Part shown: one piece after another, positions 21,644-29,620 of the stretch
Layout: each line of letters starts with the position of its first letter
Position numbering within the stretch: the first letter of the stretch is position 1
Virus record (IMG/VR): IMGVR_UViG_3300034013_000371
Coordinates: 1 to 52,837 of that record
Strand: one strand, 5' to 3'
Length of the DNA stretch: 52,837 bases
Origin: a virus
Program-made: the position numbers and the translations under genes
Notes under the pieces: model-generated
What the model was told of the DNA's origin: nothing
The model's input: only the letters and a program-made list of their open reading frames with translations
The model's database searches: none

Positions 21644-22105
21644 ATGAATAAATCACTTTTTTTAATTCGCGGGTTACCCGGTGCTGGTAAAACCACTCTT
21701 GCCAATTTATTATCCGAAAATGGTAAATATCCAGCACTAAGTGCTGATATGTATTTTGAAGAATCGGATGGGAATTATAACTTTGATATAACTAAAATTA
21801 AGGATGCACATAAATGGTGTCAAGATCAATGTGAAGGTTTAATGTGGGGAAATGTCGGAAGTATAAAATATAACGATCCATTTAAACATGATACATATTT
21901 TGCAGGAGACGATAAATTTAAAATCTTTATCGCAAATACATTCACAACTGAATGGGAAATGCAACCGTATTTCGATTTGGCTAAAAAATATGATTACGAT
22001 GTATTTACGATAATTGTAGAAAATCGTCACGGAAATAAAAATAACCACAACGTACCTGACGAAACGATATTAAAAATGCGTGATAGATTTAACATTAAAT
22101 TATAA
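21644..22105 (+). CDS. P-loop polynucleotide-kinase-like protein
   Basis: 153 residues. Walker A GLPGAGKT at 10-17; SADMYF at 33-38; FDITKIKDAHKWCQDQ; IANTFTTEWEMQPYFDLAKKY; final VPDETILKMRDRF. This is the layout of the N4BP2-like/T4 Pnk-type kinase family that phosphorylates nucleic acid 5' ends. A segment of about 25 residues before IANTFT looks longer than usual. No phosphatase domain is attached, so 3' end healing would need another enzyme. Likely partner of the two RNA ligases. Confidence 0.8.
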   Translation: MNKSLFLIRGLPGAGKTTLANLLSENGKYPALSADMYFEESDGNYNFDITKIKDAHKWCQDQCEGLMWGNVGSIKYNDPFKHDTYFAGDDKFKIFIANTFTTEWEMQPYFDLAKKYDYDVFTIIVENRHGNKNNHNVPDETILKMRDRFNIKL

Positions 22106-22108
22106 AAC

Positions 22109-22151
22109 ATAAAATTTTAATTTTATTAACCGATTAAATCAAAGATTTAAT
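22109..22151 (+). promoter_or_regulatory. Double leader hairpin before the 22154 gene
   Basis: ATAAAATT-TT-AATTTTAT (22109-22126) and ATTAAATC-AAA-GATTTAAT (22133-22151). The second ends 2 nt before ATG 22154 and differs from the 20979 copy only in the loop (AAA for GCA). Confidence 0.7.
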
Positions 22152-22153
22152 TA

Positions 22154-22357
22154 ATGGAACATAGAGACATTAATAACCCATATTTAACATTTAATTTTAT
22201 TGGTGAATATTTCAAACTTAGAACTTACGCCCACCAGCCAGTATGGTGTAGTTATTCATTGCATCAACTAAAAGAATTGTGGGATGAATCAGGTGGAATA
22301 ATTACGGATTCATCAGATAACATTATTTTTATAAAAACACAAAAAGAATTTAATTAA
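22154..22357 (+). CDS. Small protein of unknown function
   Basis: 67 residues (YLTFNFIGEYFKLRTYAHQPVW...), aromatic; C-terminal DSSDNIIFIKTQKEF. No homologue recognised. Has a double leader hairpin of its own. Confidence 0.6.
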   Translation: MEHRDINNPYLTFNFIGEYFKLRTYAHQPVWCSYSLHQLKELWDESGGIITDSSDNIIFIKTQKEFN

Positions 22358-22363
22358 TAAAAA

Positions 22364-22543
22364 ATGAAACTAAAATACTTAATACCTTATATTGGGCTAT
22401 ATTTTATATGGAAAGATATACCCCACCAACCAAATCAATATTCATATAAACCATTACAAGGCATTGATGCATTAACCGTGATGGTGGTTCAATTTGTAAT
22501 CGTTTTATTAACAAATTTATTGATTACCGTATGTCTAACTTAA
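22364..22543 (+). CDS. Small membrane protein, 59 aa
   Basis: ATG 22364. Hydrophobic N-terminal stretch (YLIPYIGLYFIW) and a C-terminal transmembrane helix (ALTVMVVQFVIVLLTNLLITV). Overlaps the next gene by 13 nt. Likely inner-membrane. Confidence 0.6.
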   Translation: MKLKYLIPYIGLYFIWKDIPHQPNQYSYKPLQGIDALTVMVVQFVIVLLTNLLITVCLT

Positions 22544-22743
22544 CAGAAGTATCCCAATTTAAATTAAGTACAATATCTGCATATTATCAAGGCTGTTTGG
22601 ATGGATTACTACGACATGATTCAGGTAAACTTGAATTTAGTGAATTGATTCAAACAGCATTTGAAATGACACAAGAATATTTTTATCATTATCCAATCTA
22701 CCAAGTAGAATTGGAATACTTTTTACAAAAATTTAACGCATGA
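22531..22743 (+). CDS. Small acidic protein
   Basis: 70 residues, helical (FKLSTISAYYQGCLDGLLRHDSG...), stop overlapping the next start by ATGA. Lies between two membrane proteins and may form a small complex with them. Confidence 0.6.
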   Translation: MSNLTEVSQFKLSTISAYYQGCLDGLLRHDSGKLEFSELIQTAFEMTQEYFYHYPIYQVELEYFLQKFNA

Positions 22744-22952
22744 ACTATAAAATATTCAAAACATTATTTGCAATAATAGTAAATACCCTTATACACTATT
22801 ACATTCTTAAACCATTCTTTGAATACTATAATATTTCAATTAATAGTCTGTTTGAAATTGGGTGGTGGATCGAACTGGTACTTTTAATAATTGTCACAAT
22901 TTTAAGTTATATGACAGTTGAAACATTTTTTAAACGCTATTTTAAAATTTAA
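22740..22952 (+). CDS. Small membrane protein, two helices
   Basis: 70 residues. Hydrophobic segments at about 5-25 and 42-60 (WWIELVLLIIVTILSYMTV). Translationally coupled to the previous gene. Confidence 0.65.
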   Translation: MNYKIFKTLFAIIVNTLIHYYILKPFFEYYNISINSLFEIGWWIELVLLIIVTILSYMTVETFFKRYFKI

Positions 22953-22961
22953 AAATTAAAA

Positions 22962-22980
22962 ATAAAATAGAATATTTTAT
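22962..22980 (+). promoter_or_regulatory. Leader hairpin 2 nt before the Rnl2-like ligase gene
   Basis: ATAAAATA-GAA-TATTTTAT, perfect 8-bp stem, 2 nt from ATG 22983. Identical hairpin and spacing at 33612 before an unrelated kinase-like gene. Confidence 0.75.
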
Positions 22981-22982
22981 CT

Positions 22983-23960
22983 ATGAAAAAATACCCTTCA
23001 ATTGACCAGTTCCGTAACGTTATTCGGGCGGTCAAAACTAATCACGATTACCAAGGTAAGGATCAAAATGATGAAGCAATCTACCAGCACACTTCGCCTT
23101 ATCCGACCTTAACGTTTAATGGAACGGTCAAAATTCATGGCACGAACGCCGCTATTGTCAGGTATAAAGACGGCACGACCAAGTTCCAATCCCGTGAACG
23201 CGAACTCGAATTAACGTCTGATAATATGGGATTCAAGTTGTTCATGTCAAATGTAGATTTAGATTTTCTATTTGCTGGAATTAAATTTAACGATCACATT
23301 GCAGTTTACGGTGAATGGTGCGGAAAAGGAATACAAAAAGGTGTTGCTGTTAGTGAATTACCTCGAATGTTTGTAATCTTTGGGTGGAAAATTGACGATG
23401 TTTGGGTCAACAATATTACCCGACATAACAATGAATATGGTATTTGGGATATTCGTCAATTCCCAACCTACCAAGTAACAGTTGATTTTAACAATCCCGA
23501 ACTTTCGCAAAATGAAATTATTGATTTGACCATTGCGGTCGAAAATGAATGTCCAGTTGGTAAACAAATGGGTGTCTGTGGGGTTGGTGAAGGAATTGTA
23601 TTTAGTACTGAATATAATGGACATCGTTATGTATTCAAATCGGTTGGTAAGAAACACTCTCCAAGCAACCGCACAACACTTGCATCCGTCGATGTTGATG
23701 AATTAAACAGCATCAATGAATTTGTAACATATGCACTTACTGAAAATCGCCTTAATCAAGGAATTGATATTATGAAATCTAACGATATTGTTGTATCTGA
23801 AAAGACAACTGGAGCATTTCTTAAATGGGTCGCTGATGATATTATTAAAGAAGAAACGGATACAATTGTTCAAAACGGGTTGGATGTGAAAAAGATTATG
23901 AAAGCCGTATCCAATAAAGCACGTGTTTGGTATTTTGAATGGTTAAACAAAAATGTCTAA
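22983..23960 (+). CDS. Rnl2-like RNA ligase
   Basis: 325 residues. Motif I KIHGTNAA with adenylated Lys50; QSRERELELTSDNMGF (69-84); motif III AVYGEWCG at 107-114; motif IV GEGIVF at 202-207; motif V FKSVGKKHS at 218-226. The C-terminal third is helical as in T4 Rnl2-type enzymes. These seal nicks or breaks in double-stranded RNA. With the Rnl1-like ligase and kinase-like protein it suggests RNA repair against host RNA-cutting defences. Confidence 0.88.
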   Translation: MKKYPSIDQFRNVIRAVKTNHDYQGKDQNDEAIYQHTSPYPTLTFNGTVKIHGTNAAIVRYKDGTTKFQSRERELELTSDNMGFKLFMSNVDLDFLFAGIKFNDHIAVYGEWCGKGIQKGVAVSELPRMFVIFGWKIDDVWVNNITRHNNEYGIWDIRQFPTYQVTVDFNNPELSQNEIIDLTIAVENECPVGKQMGVCGVGEGIVFSTEYNGHRYVFKSVGKKHSPSNRTTLASVDVDELNSINEFVTYALTENRLNQGIDIMKSNDIVVSEKTTGAFLKWVADDIIKEETDTIVQNGLDVKKIMKAVSNKARVWYFEWLNKNV

Positions 23961-23965
23961 TTTAT

Positions 23966-24017
23966 GTTAACAACTTGTTAATAGCCTTGTTTTTTGGTAA
24001 GAGATACCATAACTTAT
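23966..24017 (+). promoter_or_regulatory. Probable promoter, diverged -7 element
   Basis: GTTAAC 23966 and GTTAAT 23977 (11 bp), TTG 23987-23989, 20-bp spacer, TAACTTAT at 24010-24017 in place of TATCTTTG. Upstream elements and spacing are intact. ATG 24022 follows within 5 nt, so the message would be nearly leaderless. Confidence 0.65.
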
Positions 24018-24021
24018 ATAC

Positions 24022-24984
24022 ATGTATAAATACAGAAAATATATTTTAATTTCAGCAATTTTCATTTCGATTATTGCTGAATTTATTTCCATTTTTGGTT
24101 TAACTAAACTGTTGGGTGGGAGTGATTATAAGATTATTATAATTTTAATGGGGGTTGGGTTTGCAATTGGTAAGTTGTTAATTGCAACGGTATTGAAAAC
24201 CGAATATGAAGCCTTGAATAAAAATCTAAGGAATTACTTAATCGGTTCATTGATAATTTTGTCTGTATTGACATCTTTAGGTATTTACGGCTTATTATCC
24301 GATGGATATTCAATAACTAAATCTAAGGACAATTACGTGCAAACTAAGGTATCTTTAATAAAAACAAAGAAACAATTATTTGACACAACCAAACAGGAAT
24401 TACAAACCCAACTTGTTTCAGTCAATTCATCAATTGAAAAACTTAGGTCAGCACTTTCAACGGACAACCAAACACAGCAGGTCGTTAACGGAAAAGTTAT
24501 TACAAATATTATAAGTTCTAATAAGACTGGAGTTCAAAATCAACTTGATAAAGCATTGTTAGATAAAACTTCATTGGAACAAAAGATATTAAATGTTAAT
24601 GATAGTATCGGTTCATTTACTTTAAAAATGATTGAAACTGAATATTCAAGTACGGCAACATCTGAACTTGGGCCACTGAAATTTATTTCTACCGTTTCGG
24701 GTATCAATATGGATTCGGTTGTAAATTATTTTTTATTACTGATAATATTGATATTTGATCCAGTTGCATTGTGTTTGTTGTGGGTTTATTTTTCGATCCA
24801 ACCACCCAAAGAAACAAAAACCGAAGAACCACCAGTTGTTATTGAAGAACAAACAGAACCAGTCAAAAAACCACGTGCTGTTAATAAAAAACTAGGTCGT
24901 CCACGCAAAAGTAAAGTTAATGAAATGATTGATTCTGTCATTAACCCTCCCCCACCATCGGAAGAAGATAAAAAAAAACTTTAG
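24022..24984 (+). CDS. Membrane protein with coiled coil and AT-hook tail
   Basis: 320 residues. Hydrophobic segments near 8-27, 37-57, 74-92 and 231-258 flank a long extracytoplasmic-looking coiled coil (about 100-200, with SLIKTKKQLFDTTKQELQTQL). The C-terminal tail is Pro/Glu/Lys-rich and contains GRPRK at 292-296, the core of an AT-hook that binds the DNA minor groove. It could tether phage DNA or a nucleoid to the membrane. The frame ends in nine A followed by CTTTAG. A -1 slip there adds 31 residues (TLVETPQQLTSSQLRN... to NNSL) and ends in an ATGA overlap with the next gene, see findings. Confidence 0.7.
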   Translation: MYKYRKYILISAIFISIIAEFISIFGLTKLLGGSDYKIIIILMGVGFAIGKLLIATVLKTEYEALNKNLRNYLIGSLIILSVLTSLGIYGLLSDGYSITKSKDNYVQTKVSLIKTKKQLFDTTKQELQTQLVSVNSSIEKLRSALSTDNQTQQVVNGKVITNIISSNKTGVQNQLDKALLDKTSLEQKILNVNDSIGSFTLKMIETEYSSTATSELGPLKFISTVSGINMDSVVNYFLLLIILIFDPVALCLLWVYFSIQPPKETKTEEPPVVIEEQTEPVKKPRAVNKKLGRPRKSKVNEMIDSVINPPPPSEEDKKKL

Positions 24985-25069
24985 TCGAAACGCCCCAACA
25001 ATTAACCAGTAGCCAATTACGAAATATGTCACGTGAACAGCGTGTTAAGTGGTACAAAAACAATTCTTT

Positions 25070-25564
25070 ATGATAAACATTTACGATGAACCATCATCAA
25101 CAACCAGTACACAAGTATTAATTGATATTGATCTTGCAAAAAAATTAACATCGTTGCAATTAATCGCAACGGTTCGTGACAAAATGGAAACTGTCGCGGA
25201 AAACCAATCGGTTATTTTATTCATGGTTGGTGATACTGATTTGGAACAAGATTATAGTGATTTTATCACATATCTAAAAAACAAATTTTTAATAAATGAA
25301 AATTGTCAAATTTATTATCGTGGACATTTTCACTTAGAATTTTTAAATTTACTTGAACATAAATCAGTATTTTTATCATCTACTATTAGAATTGTGTATG
25401 ATGCCCAAAAACTACATCGGATTTTATCAGTTGTTAAAGAAATGAATGATCGTTTGTTAAATAAATTTATCGAAAGGTTTATTTCAACATATCATCGTTA
25501 TGGTTTGGCATATTTACCGATAACAGAATTAAATATGTTGAATATAGAATATGAAACGTTTTAG
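25070..25564 (+). CDS. Protein of unknown function
   Basis: 164 residues from ATG 25070, which overlaps the stop (TGA 25071) of the -1 extension of the previous gene. A GTG at 25049 is in frame but would ignore that junction. Alternating strands and helices (QSVILFMVGDTDLEQDYSDFI; QIYYRGHFHLEFLNLL), possibly a Rossmann-like fold. No catalytic motif. Confidence 0.65.
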   Translation: MINIYDEPSSTTSTQVLIDIDLAKKLTSLQLIATVRDKMETVAENQSVILFMVGDTDLEQDYSDFITYLKNKFLINENCQIYYRGHFHLEFLNLLEHKSVFLSSTIRIVYDAQKLHRILSVVKEMNDRLLNKFIERFISTYHRYGLAYLPITELNMLNIEYETF

Positions 25565-25694
25565 AGTTTATTTACGACGACTTTTAAAAAATAAAATTGA
25601 ATTATATCTATTAACTGGAATTATAATTTCAATTATCGTAACAATTATTTATTTATCATTAATTTTTTACATCTTATGCACACATTATCATTAA
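25551..25694 (+). CDS. Single-helix membrane protein, 47 aa
   Basis: ATG 25551. A very basic start (MKRFRVYLRRLLKNK) followed by one long hydrophobic helix (LTGIIISIIVTIIYLSLIFY). The N-terminus should stay in the cytoplasm. Overlaps genes on both sides by 14 and 19 nt. A size and layout seen in holin-like or toxin-like peptides, but no direct evidence. Confidence 0.6.
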   Translation: MKRFRVYLRRLLKNKIELYLLTGIIISIIVTIIYLSLIFYILCTHYH

Positions 25695-25897
25695 ATGATG
25701 TTGTTCAAATTCAGGATACAATCGCTGATATTGAATACATTGGGTTGTTGGGTTACGTTTCCCAAATAACAACTAGCACCGTTACTGTAAGTTTTTACAC
25801 CGCCCAAGAAAAAGGTGAAAATGCTTATGTAACTTCACAAGATTTTTTAATTTCACAGGTGCATTTTGTAGGTGTACCTAAGTTATTGCCTAATTAA
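25676..25897 (+). CDS. Small beta-barrel-like protein
   Basis: 73 residues with SH3-like alternation (LNDVVQIQDTIADIEYIGLLGYVSQI; TVTVSFYTA). Possible small beta-barrel; function unknown. Confidence 0.6.
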   Translation: MHTLSLNDVVQIQDTIADIEYIGLLGYVSQITTSTVTVSFYTAQEKGENAYVTSQDFLISQVHFVGVPKLLPN

Positions 25898-25901
25898 TAA
25901 T

Positions 25902-26459
25902 ATGAACAAAATATCACTTTTAACAGTTGTATTAATACTATCAAATTGTCATTCATCCCCCCAACCAGTCCCAATTCAAGATCATGGAACACATCAAATC
26001 GTTACACAACCGGGTGGGAGTCAAGTTGTCGTCGTTAAAGACCATTCGGGTGCGGAATTTTTCATGGAACTAATGATGTTCCAATCGTTAATGAACATGG
26101 CTGGTGGAATGAATAATGTTTACAATTATCGCAACCAACATTATAACGACAATGATTGGAATGATCGTCAACGAAATTACCGAACAACGACAAATACAGT
26201 TGTAAATAATTATTATGGTACGAAGTCCGATGTTAATCAACCAATTTCAGATCGTATAAAATACAACCAAAGTAGGAACACAAACAAACCTTCCAACGGG
26301 TTTAATAATGTAAAAACTGCTCCTATTCAAACGAATACACCAAAACCGACTTATAATCAAAGTAAAGGGTTTACTACATCAAAAACTAATTACACACCAT
26401 CCAAACCATCAAGTGGATTTGGTTCAACATCTACCCGATCAAATGGGTTTGGTGGATAA
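25902..26459 (+). CDS. Lipoprotein with Asn/Gly-rich tail
   Basis: 185 residues from ATG 25902; an upstream in-frame TTG adds ten residues that would spoil the signal peptide. MNKISLLTVVLILSNC has a lipobox (LSNC) with lipidated Cys16. The rest is low-complexity (Asn, Thr, Pro, Gln) and ends in SGFG/NGFGG repeats. Likely anchored in the host membrane and exposed to the periplasm or surface; a role in superinfection exclusion is possible. Confidence 0.75.
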   Translation: MNKISLLTVVLILSNCHSSPQPVPIQDHGTHQIVTQPGGSQVVVVKDHSGAEFFMELMMFQSLMNMAGGMNNVYNYRNQHYNDNDWNDRQRNYRTTTNTVVNNYYGTKSDVNQPISDRIKYNQSRNTNKPSNGFNNVKTAPIQTNTPKPTYNQSKGFTTSKTNYTPSKPSSGFGSTSTRSNGFGG

Positions 26460-26474
26460 AAATAAATTTAAGAA

Positions 26475-27215
26475 ATGCTATCTGTAAAAGAAATAAACAA
26501 CAATTATAAAAAATTCAGGGATAACATAAACAAATTGTTTCCTGATCGAATAGTCAATCTAAACAATATGTATGACTATTTTGAAGACCGTATTGTAACA
26601 TTACCAGCCAGTGGAAATGAACATTACCATAATGCGTTTACAGGCGGATATGTTGACCATGTTTTGAGGGTAGCGGAATTTGCGGAAATTGAATACGAAC
26701 ATTGGAAATCACGTGGATTAAAAATAGATAACTTTACATTGAATGAGTTACTATTCGCAGCATATCACCACGATCTTGGGAAGGTTGGTATGACTGGTGA
26801 ATATAATCCATATCAACTAAATCCATCTAAATGGCATAGGGATAATTTGGGTAAACTTTATACATATGATCCCAACCAACCATTCATGCTGATTCCCGAT
26901 TTAAGTTTATTTACCTTGCAAGAATATCAAGTACCAGTTTCATGGAGTGAATATTTAGCAATCCGAACACATGATGGTATTTATGATAAAGCAAATGAAG
27001 CGTATTATTTTGGTAGTCAACTTGACACACGTGCGAGGACAAACATAAATCAAATTTTACATAACGCTGATTTTGCAGCATCCCGATTTGAATTTGAAAG
27101 GTGGGTACAAGCATCCAAACCAGCATTCAAATTTTATCAACCAAACTATAAAGCCCCAATTGCACAAACACCAACCGACCCATTTGGTGATATTTTCAAG
27201 GATTTCGACAAATGA
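26475..27215 (+). CDS. HD-domain phosphohydrolase
   Basis: 246 residues. HD-family ligands in order: GYVDH (His62), AAYHHDLGKVG (His99-Asp100), RTHDG (His166) and HNADFAASRFE (Asp199). The fold hydrolyses phosphates of nucleotides or cyclic nucleotides. It could adjust nucleotide pools or degrade a host signalling nucleotide. It is cotranscribed with the late sigma-like gene (ATGA junction with the next gene). Confidence 0.8.
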   Translation: MLSVKEINNNYKKFRDNINKLFPDRIVNLNNMYDYFEDRIVTLPASGNEHYHNAFTGGYVDHVLRVAEFAEIEYEHWKSRGLKIDNFTLNELLFAAYHHDLGKVGMTGEYNPYQLNPSKWHRDNLGKLYTYDPNQPFMLIPDLSLFTLQEYQVPVSWSEYLAIRTHDGIYDKANEAYYFGSQLDTRARTNINQILHNADFAASRFEFERWVQASKPAFKFYQPNYKAPIAQTPTDPFGDIFKDFDK

Positions 27216-27520
27216 TCTACATTGTAACCTGTTTATTAATTATTAGTTTATATATAAACTATAATTTGTATAGTAAAATTACACCATTGGAAAACGCAAT
27301 TTCTAAAGGTCTGATTTTAGAAGAAGAATTTTTAAAATATTACGATGCGATATTATATCTACTCGTATCTGCCAAAACTGAAATGGATAAAATTGACGGT
27401 AAAGGAACGTTTTCATCTGATGATGATGTGGGTTTTGCGTTTAAAGTAATTCAGACTGCAATAAATAATTTAGTATTAAAAATGAAACAGTTGGGTGGAA
27501 AGACCAATGACGAAGAATGA
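27212..27520 (+). CDS. Membrane-anchored helical protein
   Basis: 102 residues: N-terminal transmembrane helix (IYIVTCLLIISLYINYNLY) then cytoplasmic or periplasmic helices ending in an acidic tail. ATGA-coupled to the HD gene. Unknown role. Confidence 0.6.
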   Translation: MIYIVTCLLIISLYINYNLYSKITPLENAISKGLILEEEFLKYYDAILYLLVSAKTEMDKIDGKGTFSSDDDVGFAFKVIQTAINNLVLKMKQLGGKTNDEE

Positions 27521-28214
27521 TATGTATTTTGGAAAACCAGTGGAAAACGCTATAATTGAATACAATGGGTTGGAAGATTCGGTGTACAAGGATAAACTAT
27601 ATTTGAAAACAATCTACCCTGCCTTGAATAAATTAGTAGAAAATATTATTCATAATCGTAAATTATATGAATATGGTGATGATAATTATACTAATACAAA
27701 GTTGGATTGTGTATGTTACCTGACCAACCGATTATCTAAATACACAAAGGATAAAGGTAAAGCATTTTCGTACTACAATCGAATTGCTATTAATTTTCTA
27801 ATACAAAATAAAAAGAAAATTGAAACCAAGAAATTTCAAAAAGTCAAATTAACCGAAATTGATGAACGTAGAAATTTATTATCCGAATCGGTGCGTGATG
27901 AATACACAACCGAGTTAGATGAATTTTGCAGAAAATGGGCGGAGTGGGGCATTGAAAATATTGAAATTTTATTTACTAAAAAACGGGATCAACGAATTGC
28001 GGAAGCCATTTTCAATTTATTTAAAAATTCACATCTGATTGATAACTATAATAAAAAAGCATTGTATATTCAGATTCGTGAGCAAGTAGATGTTAAAACC
28101 CAATATATCACACTAATTATAAATAAGTTAAGATTTCTGCATAGTGAAATGTATATTGAATTTAAAAATTCAGATACGCGAAAATGGAAATATTTTTTAA
28201 TAAGTGAGGACTAG
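27507..28214 (+). CDS. Putative late-transcription sigma factor (gp55-like)
   Basis: 235 residues from ATG 27507 (GTG 27495 also in frame). The segment LDCVCYLTNRLSKYTKDKGKAFSYYNRIAINFLIQNKKK has the shape of region 2 of T4-like late sigma factors (FDxxKxxxAxxYxxxIxxNxxI followed by basic residues). The C-terminal part (IREQVDVKTQYITLIINKLRFLHSEMY) could be a helix-turn-helix unlike T4 gp55. It directly precedes the virion genes, where host-type promoters are almost absent. Family call is moderate. Confidence 0.55.
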   Translation: MTKNDMYFGKPVENAIIEYNGLEDSVYKDKLYLKTIYPALNKLVENIIHNRKLYEYGDDNYTNTKLDCVCYLTNRLSKYTKDKGKAFSYYNRIAINFLIQNKKKIETKKFQKVKLTEIDERRNLLSESVRDEYTTELDEFCRKWAEWGIENIEILFTKKRDQRIAEAIFNLFKNSHLIDNYNKKALYIQIREQVDVKTQYITLIINKLRFLHSEMYIEFKNSDTRKWKYFLISED

Positions 28215-28216
28215 AA

Positions 28217-28564
28217 ATGAAAAAAGTTGGCAATCCAATTGACCTACAAGCCCTGTTAGGTGAAATTTATATAAATTCAGTTAGTCGCAAAGAAAAACTG
28301 GATGCGTTATTGAAAACAACTACCGATTTTGTCACGGATATAAGTGCGGCTGTGAACTTATTACCCGAAATAACGAAGTTACAACAGGTAGCAATCAACA
28401 ATGATGATGCGTTAGTAAAATTGGCCGCTTTGGTTGTAAAATCAACGGCTAAAAAATCTGATAATGAAGACAGTATGTTTGAATTGTCGAATGATGAATT
28501 TAAACAACTAATGTCTAAAGCCAAACAAGTAGTAGAAAATCATGCACCAAGTGAAAGTAAATAA
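28217..28564 (+). CDS. Small helical protein before the spike gene
   Basis: 115 residues, nearly all helical (NPIDLQALLGEIYINS; SAAVNLLPEITKLQQVAIN) with an acidic C-terminus. Shares its last A with the ATG of the spike gene. Could be an assembly chaperone; no homologue recognised. Confidence 0.6.
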   Translation: MKKVGNPIDLQALLGEIYINSVSRKEKLDALLKTTTDFVTDISAAVNLLPEITKLQQVAINNDDALVKLAALVVKSTAKKSDNEDSMFELSNDEFKQLMSKAKQVVENHAPSESK

Positions 28565-29619
28565 TGTTTGCAGTTGAAGTAGTAGATAACACAAAAGCCT
28601 TTAAATCGGGTCAAAAAGACAACGACGGCAATCCGTTACCGTTGGGTTCTATTGAAGTAAAACTTGGTAGTTTTCAATCCAACCTCGGACAAATTAGGTC
28701 GGTATTTGCAAGACCTTTACATTATAACAAACGAGTCCCGTTAATCGGTGAACTCGTTTTAGTCGTTTCAGCACCGTCCAACGATTGGTCAAACAGTAAT
28801 ACAAAAAATATTGGATATTATTATTTATGTCCTATTAATTCAACCGATGACTTAACGTTCCACGTATTTCCAAATTTGTTCAAGCGTTCAAATAATACGG
28901 GTGCGGGTAACAGTGGTCAAAGGGATTATGATAAAGAAAAATGGACAAAAACATTCACCGATCCGAAACGTGTTTTTCCATTACAGCCGTTTGAAGGTGA
29001 TGATATTTTTGAAGGGAGAACGGGTCAAAGTATCAGATTCACATCTACCATAATGGGTAATGATTCTATTTATGAAAAGAAAGCATCATGGAAAGGGACG
29101 ACTAAAAACGACCCATTAATGATTTTACGGATAAATAAATCTACCAATGGTGCTGTACAAGTCCCAACAGGAAACCAAAGTACAAACAAATATGAAGTAG
29201 AAGATATTGAAACGGACGAATCAAGTATTTATTTAACGTCAACCCAAAAATTACCTAAACTCAAGGGTGGATTTGATAAAAATTTAACCGTTAAACAAAT
29301 AGGAACATTTTCTAACACATCACAGATAGTTATAAACAGTGGTCGTGTTGTAATCAATGCTTTAAAAGAAAAACTTTTGTTGGTTGGGAAAGAGCAAGTT
29401 ATTGTCACGGGAAAAGAAGTAATATTACAGTCAGATAAATATAAAGTGAACTTGGATGATTTGATAGATTATATTAAGGCACATGTTGATTTTTTCGCCG
29501 AATTTTGTTCCGGTCAGTCCCCCGCATCTTCTGCCGCAGGCCCAACTGGCCCAACCACCCACGTTGCACAAGTAACAAAACTAAAAACAGCCGATTTCCA
29601 AAAATTTAAATTACCTTAA
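28564..29619 (+). CDS. gp5-like baseplate spike protein without lysozyme domain
   Basis: 351 residues. The N-terminal part holds an OB-fold-like segment (GSIEVKLGSF...ARPLHYNKRVPLIGELVLVVSAPS), then a spacer with FEGRTGQSIRFTSTI and DDxxSSIYLTSTQ, the typical lead into a beta-prism. A strand-rich stretch (SQIVINSGRVVINALKEKLLLVGK) follows and the end is collagen-like (AAGPTGPTT). I see no lysozyme motif. It should form the trimeric central spike that first contacts the outer membrane. Upstream of gp25 and gp6, as in T4-like gene order. Confidence 0.75.
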   Translation: MFAVEVVDNTKAFKSGQKDNDGNPLPLGSIEVKLGSFQSNLGQIRSVFARPLHYNKRVPLIGELVLVVSAPSNDWSNSNTKNIGYYYLCPINSTDDLTFHVFPNLFKRSNNTGAGNSGQRDYDKEKWTKTFTDPKRVFPLQPFEGDDIFEGRTGQSIRFTSTIMGNDSIYEKKASWKGTTKNDPLMILRINKSTNGAVQVPTGNQSTNKYEVEDIETDESSIYLTSTQKLPKLKGGFDKNLTVKQIGTFSNTSQIVINSGRVVINALKEKLLLVGKEQVIVTGKEVILQSDKYKVNLDDLIDYIKAHVDFFAEFCSGQSPASSAAGPTGPTTHVAQVTKLKTADFQKFKLP

Positions 29620-29620
29620 A

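Noticed and set aside
25049-25069. GTG 25049 as start of the 25070 gene
   Set aside because: ATG 25070 makes an exact ATGA junction with the frameshift extension; the extra residues are read better as that extension in another frame.
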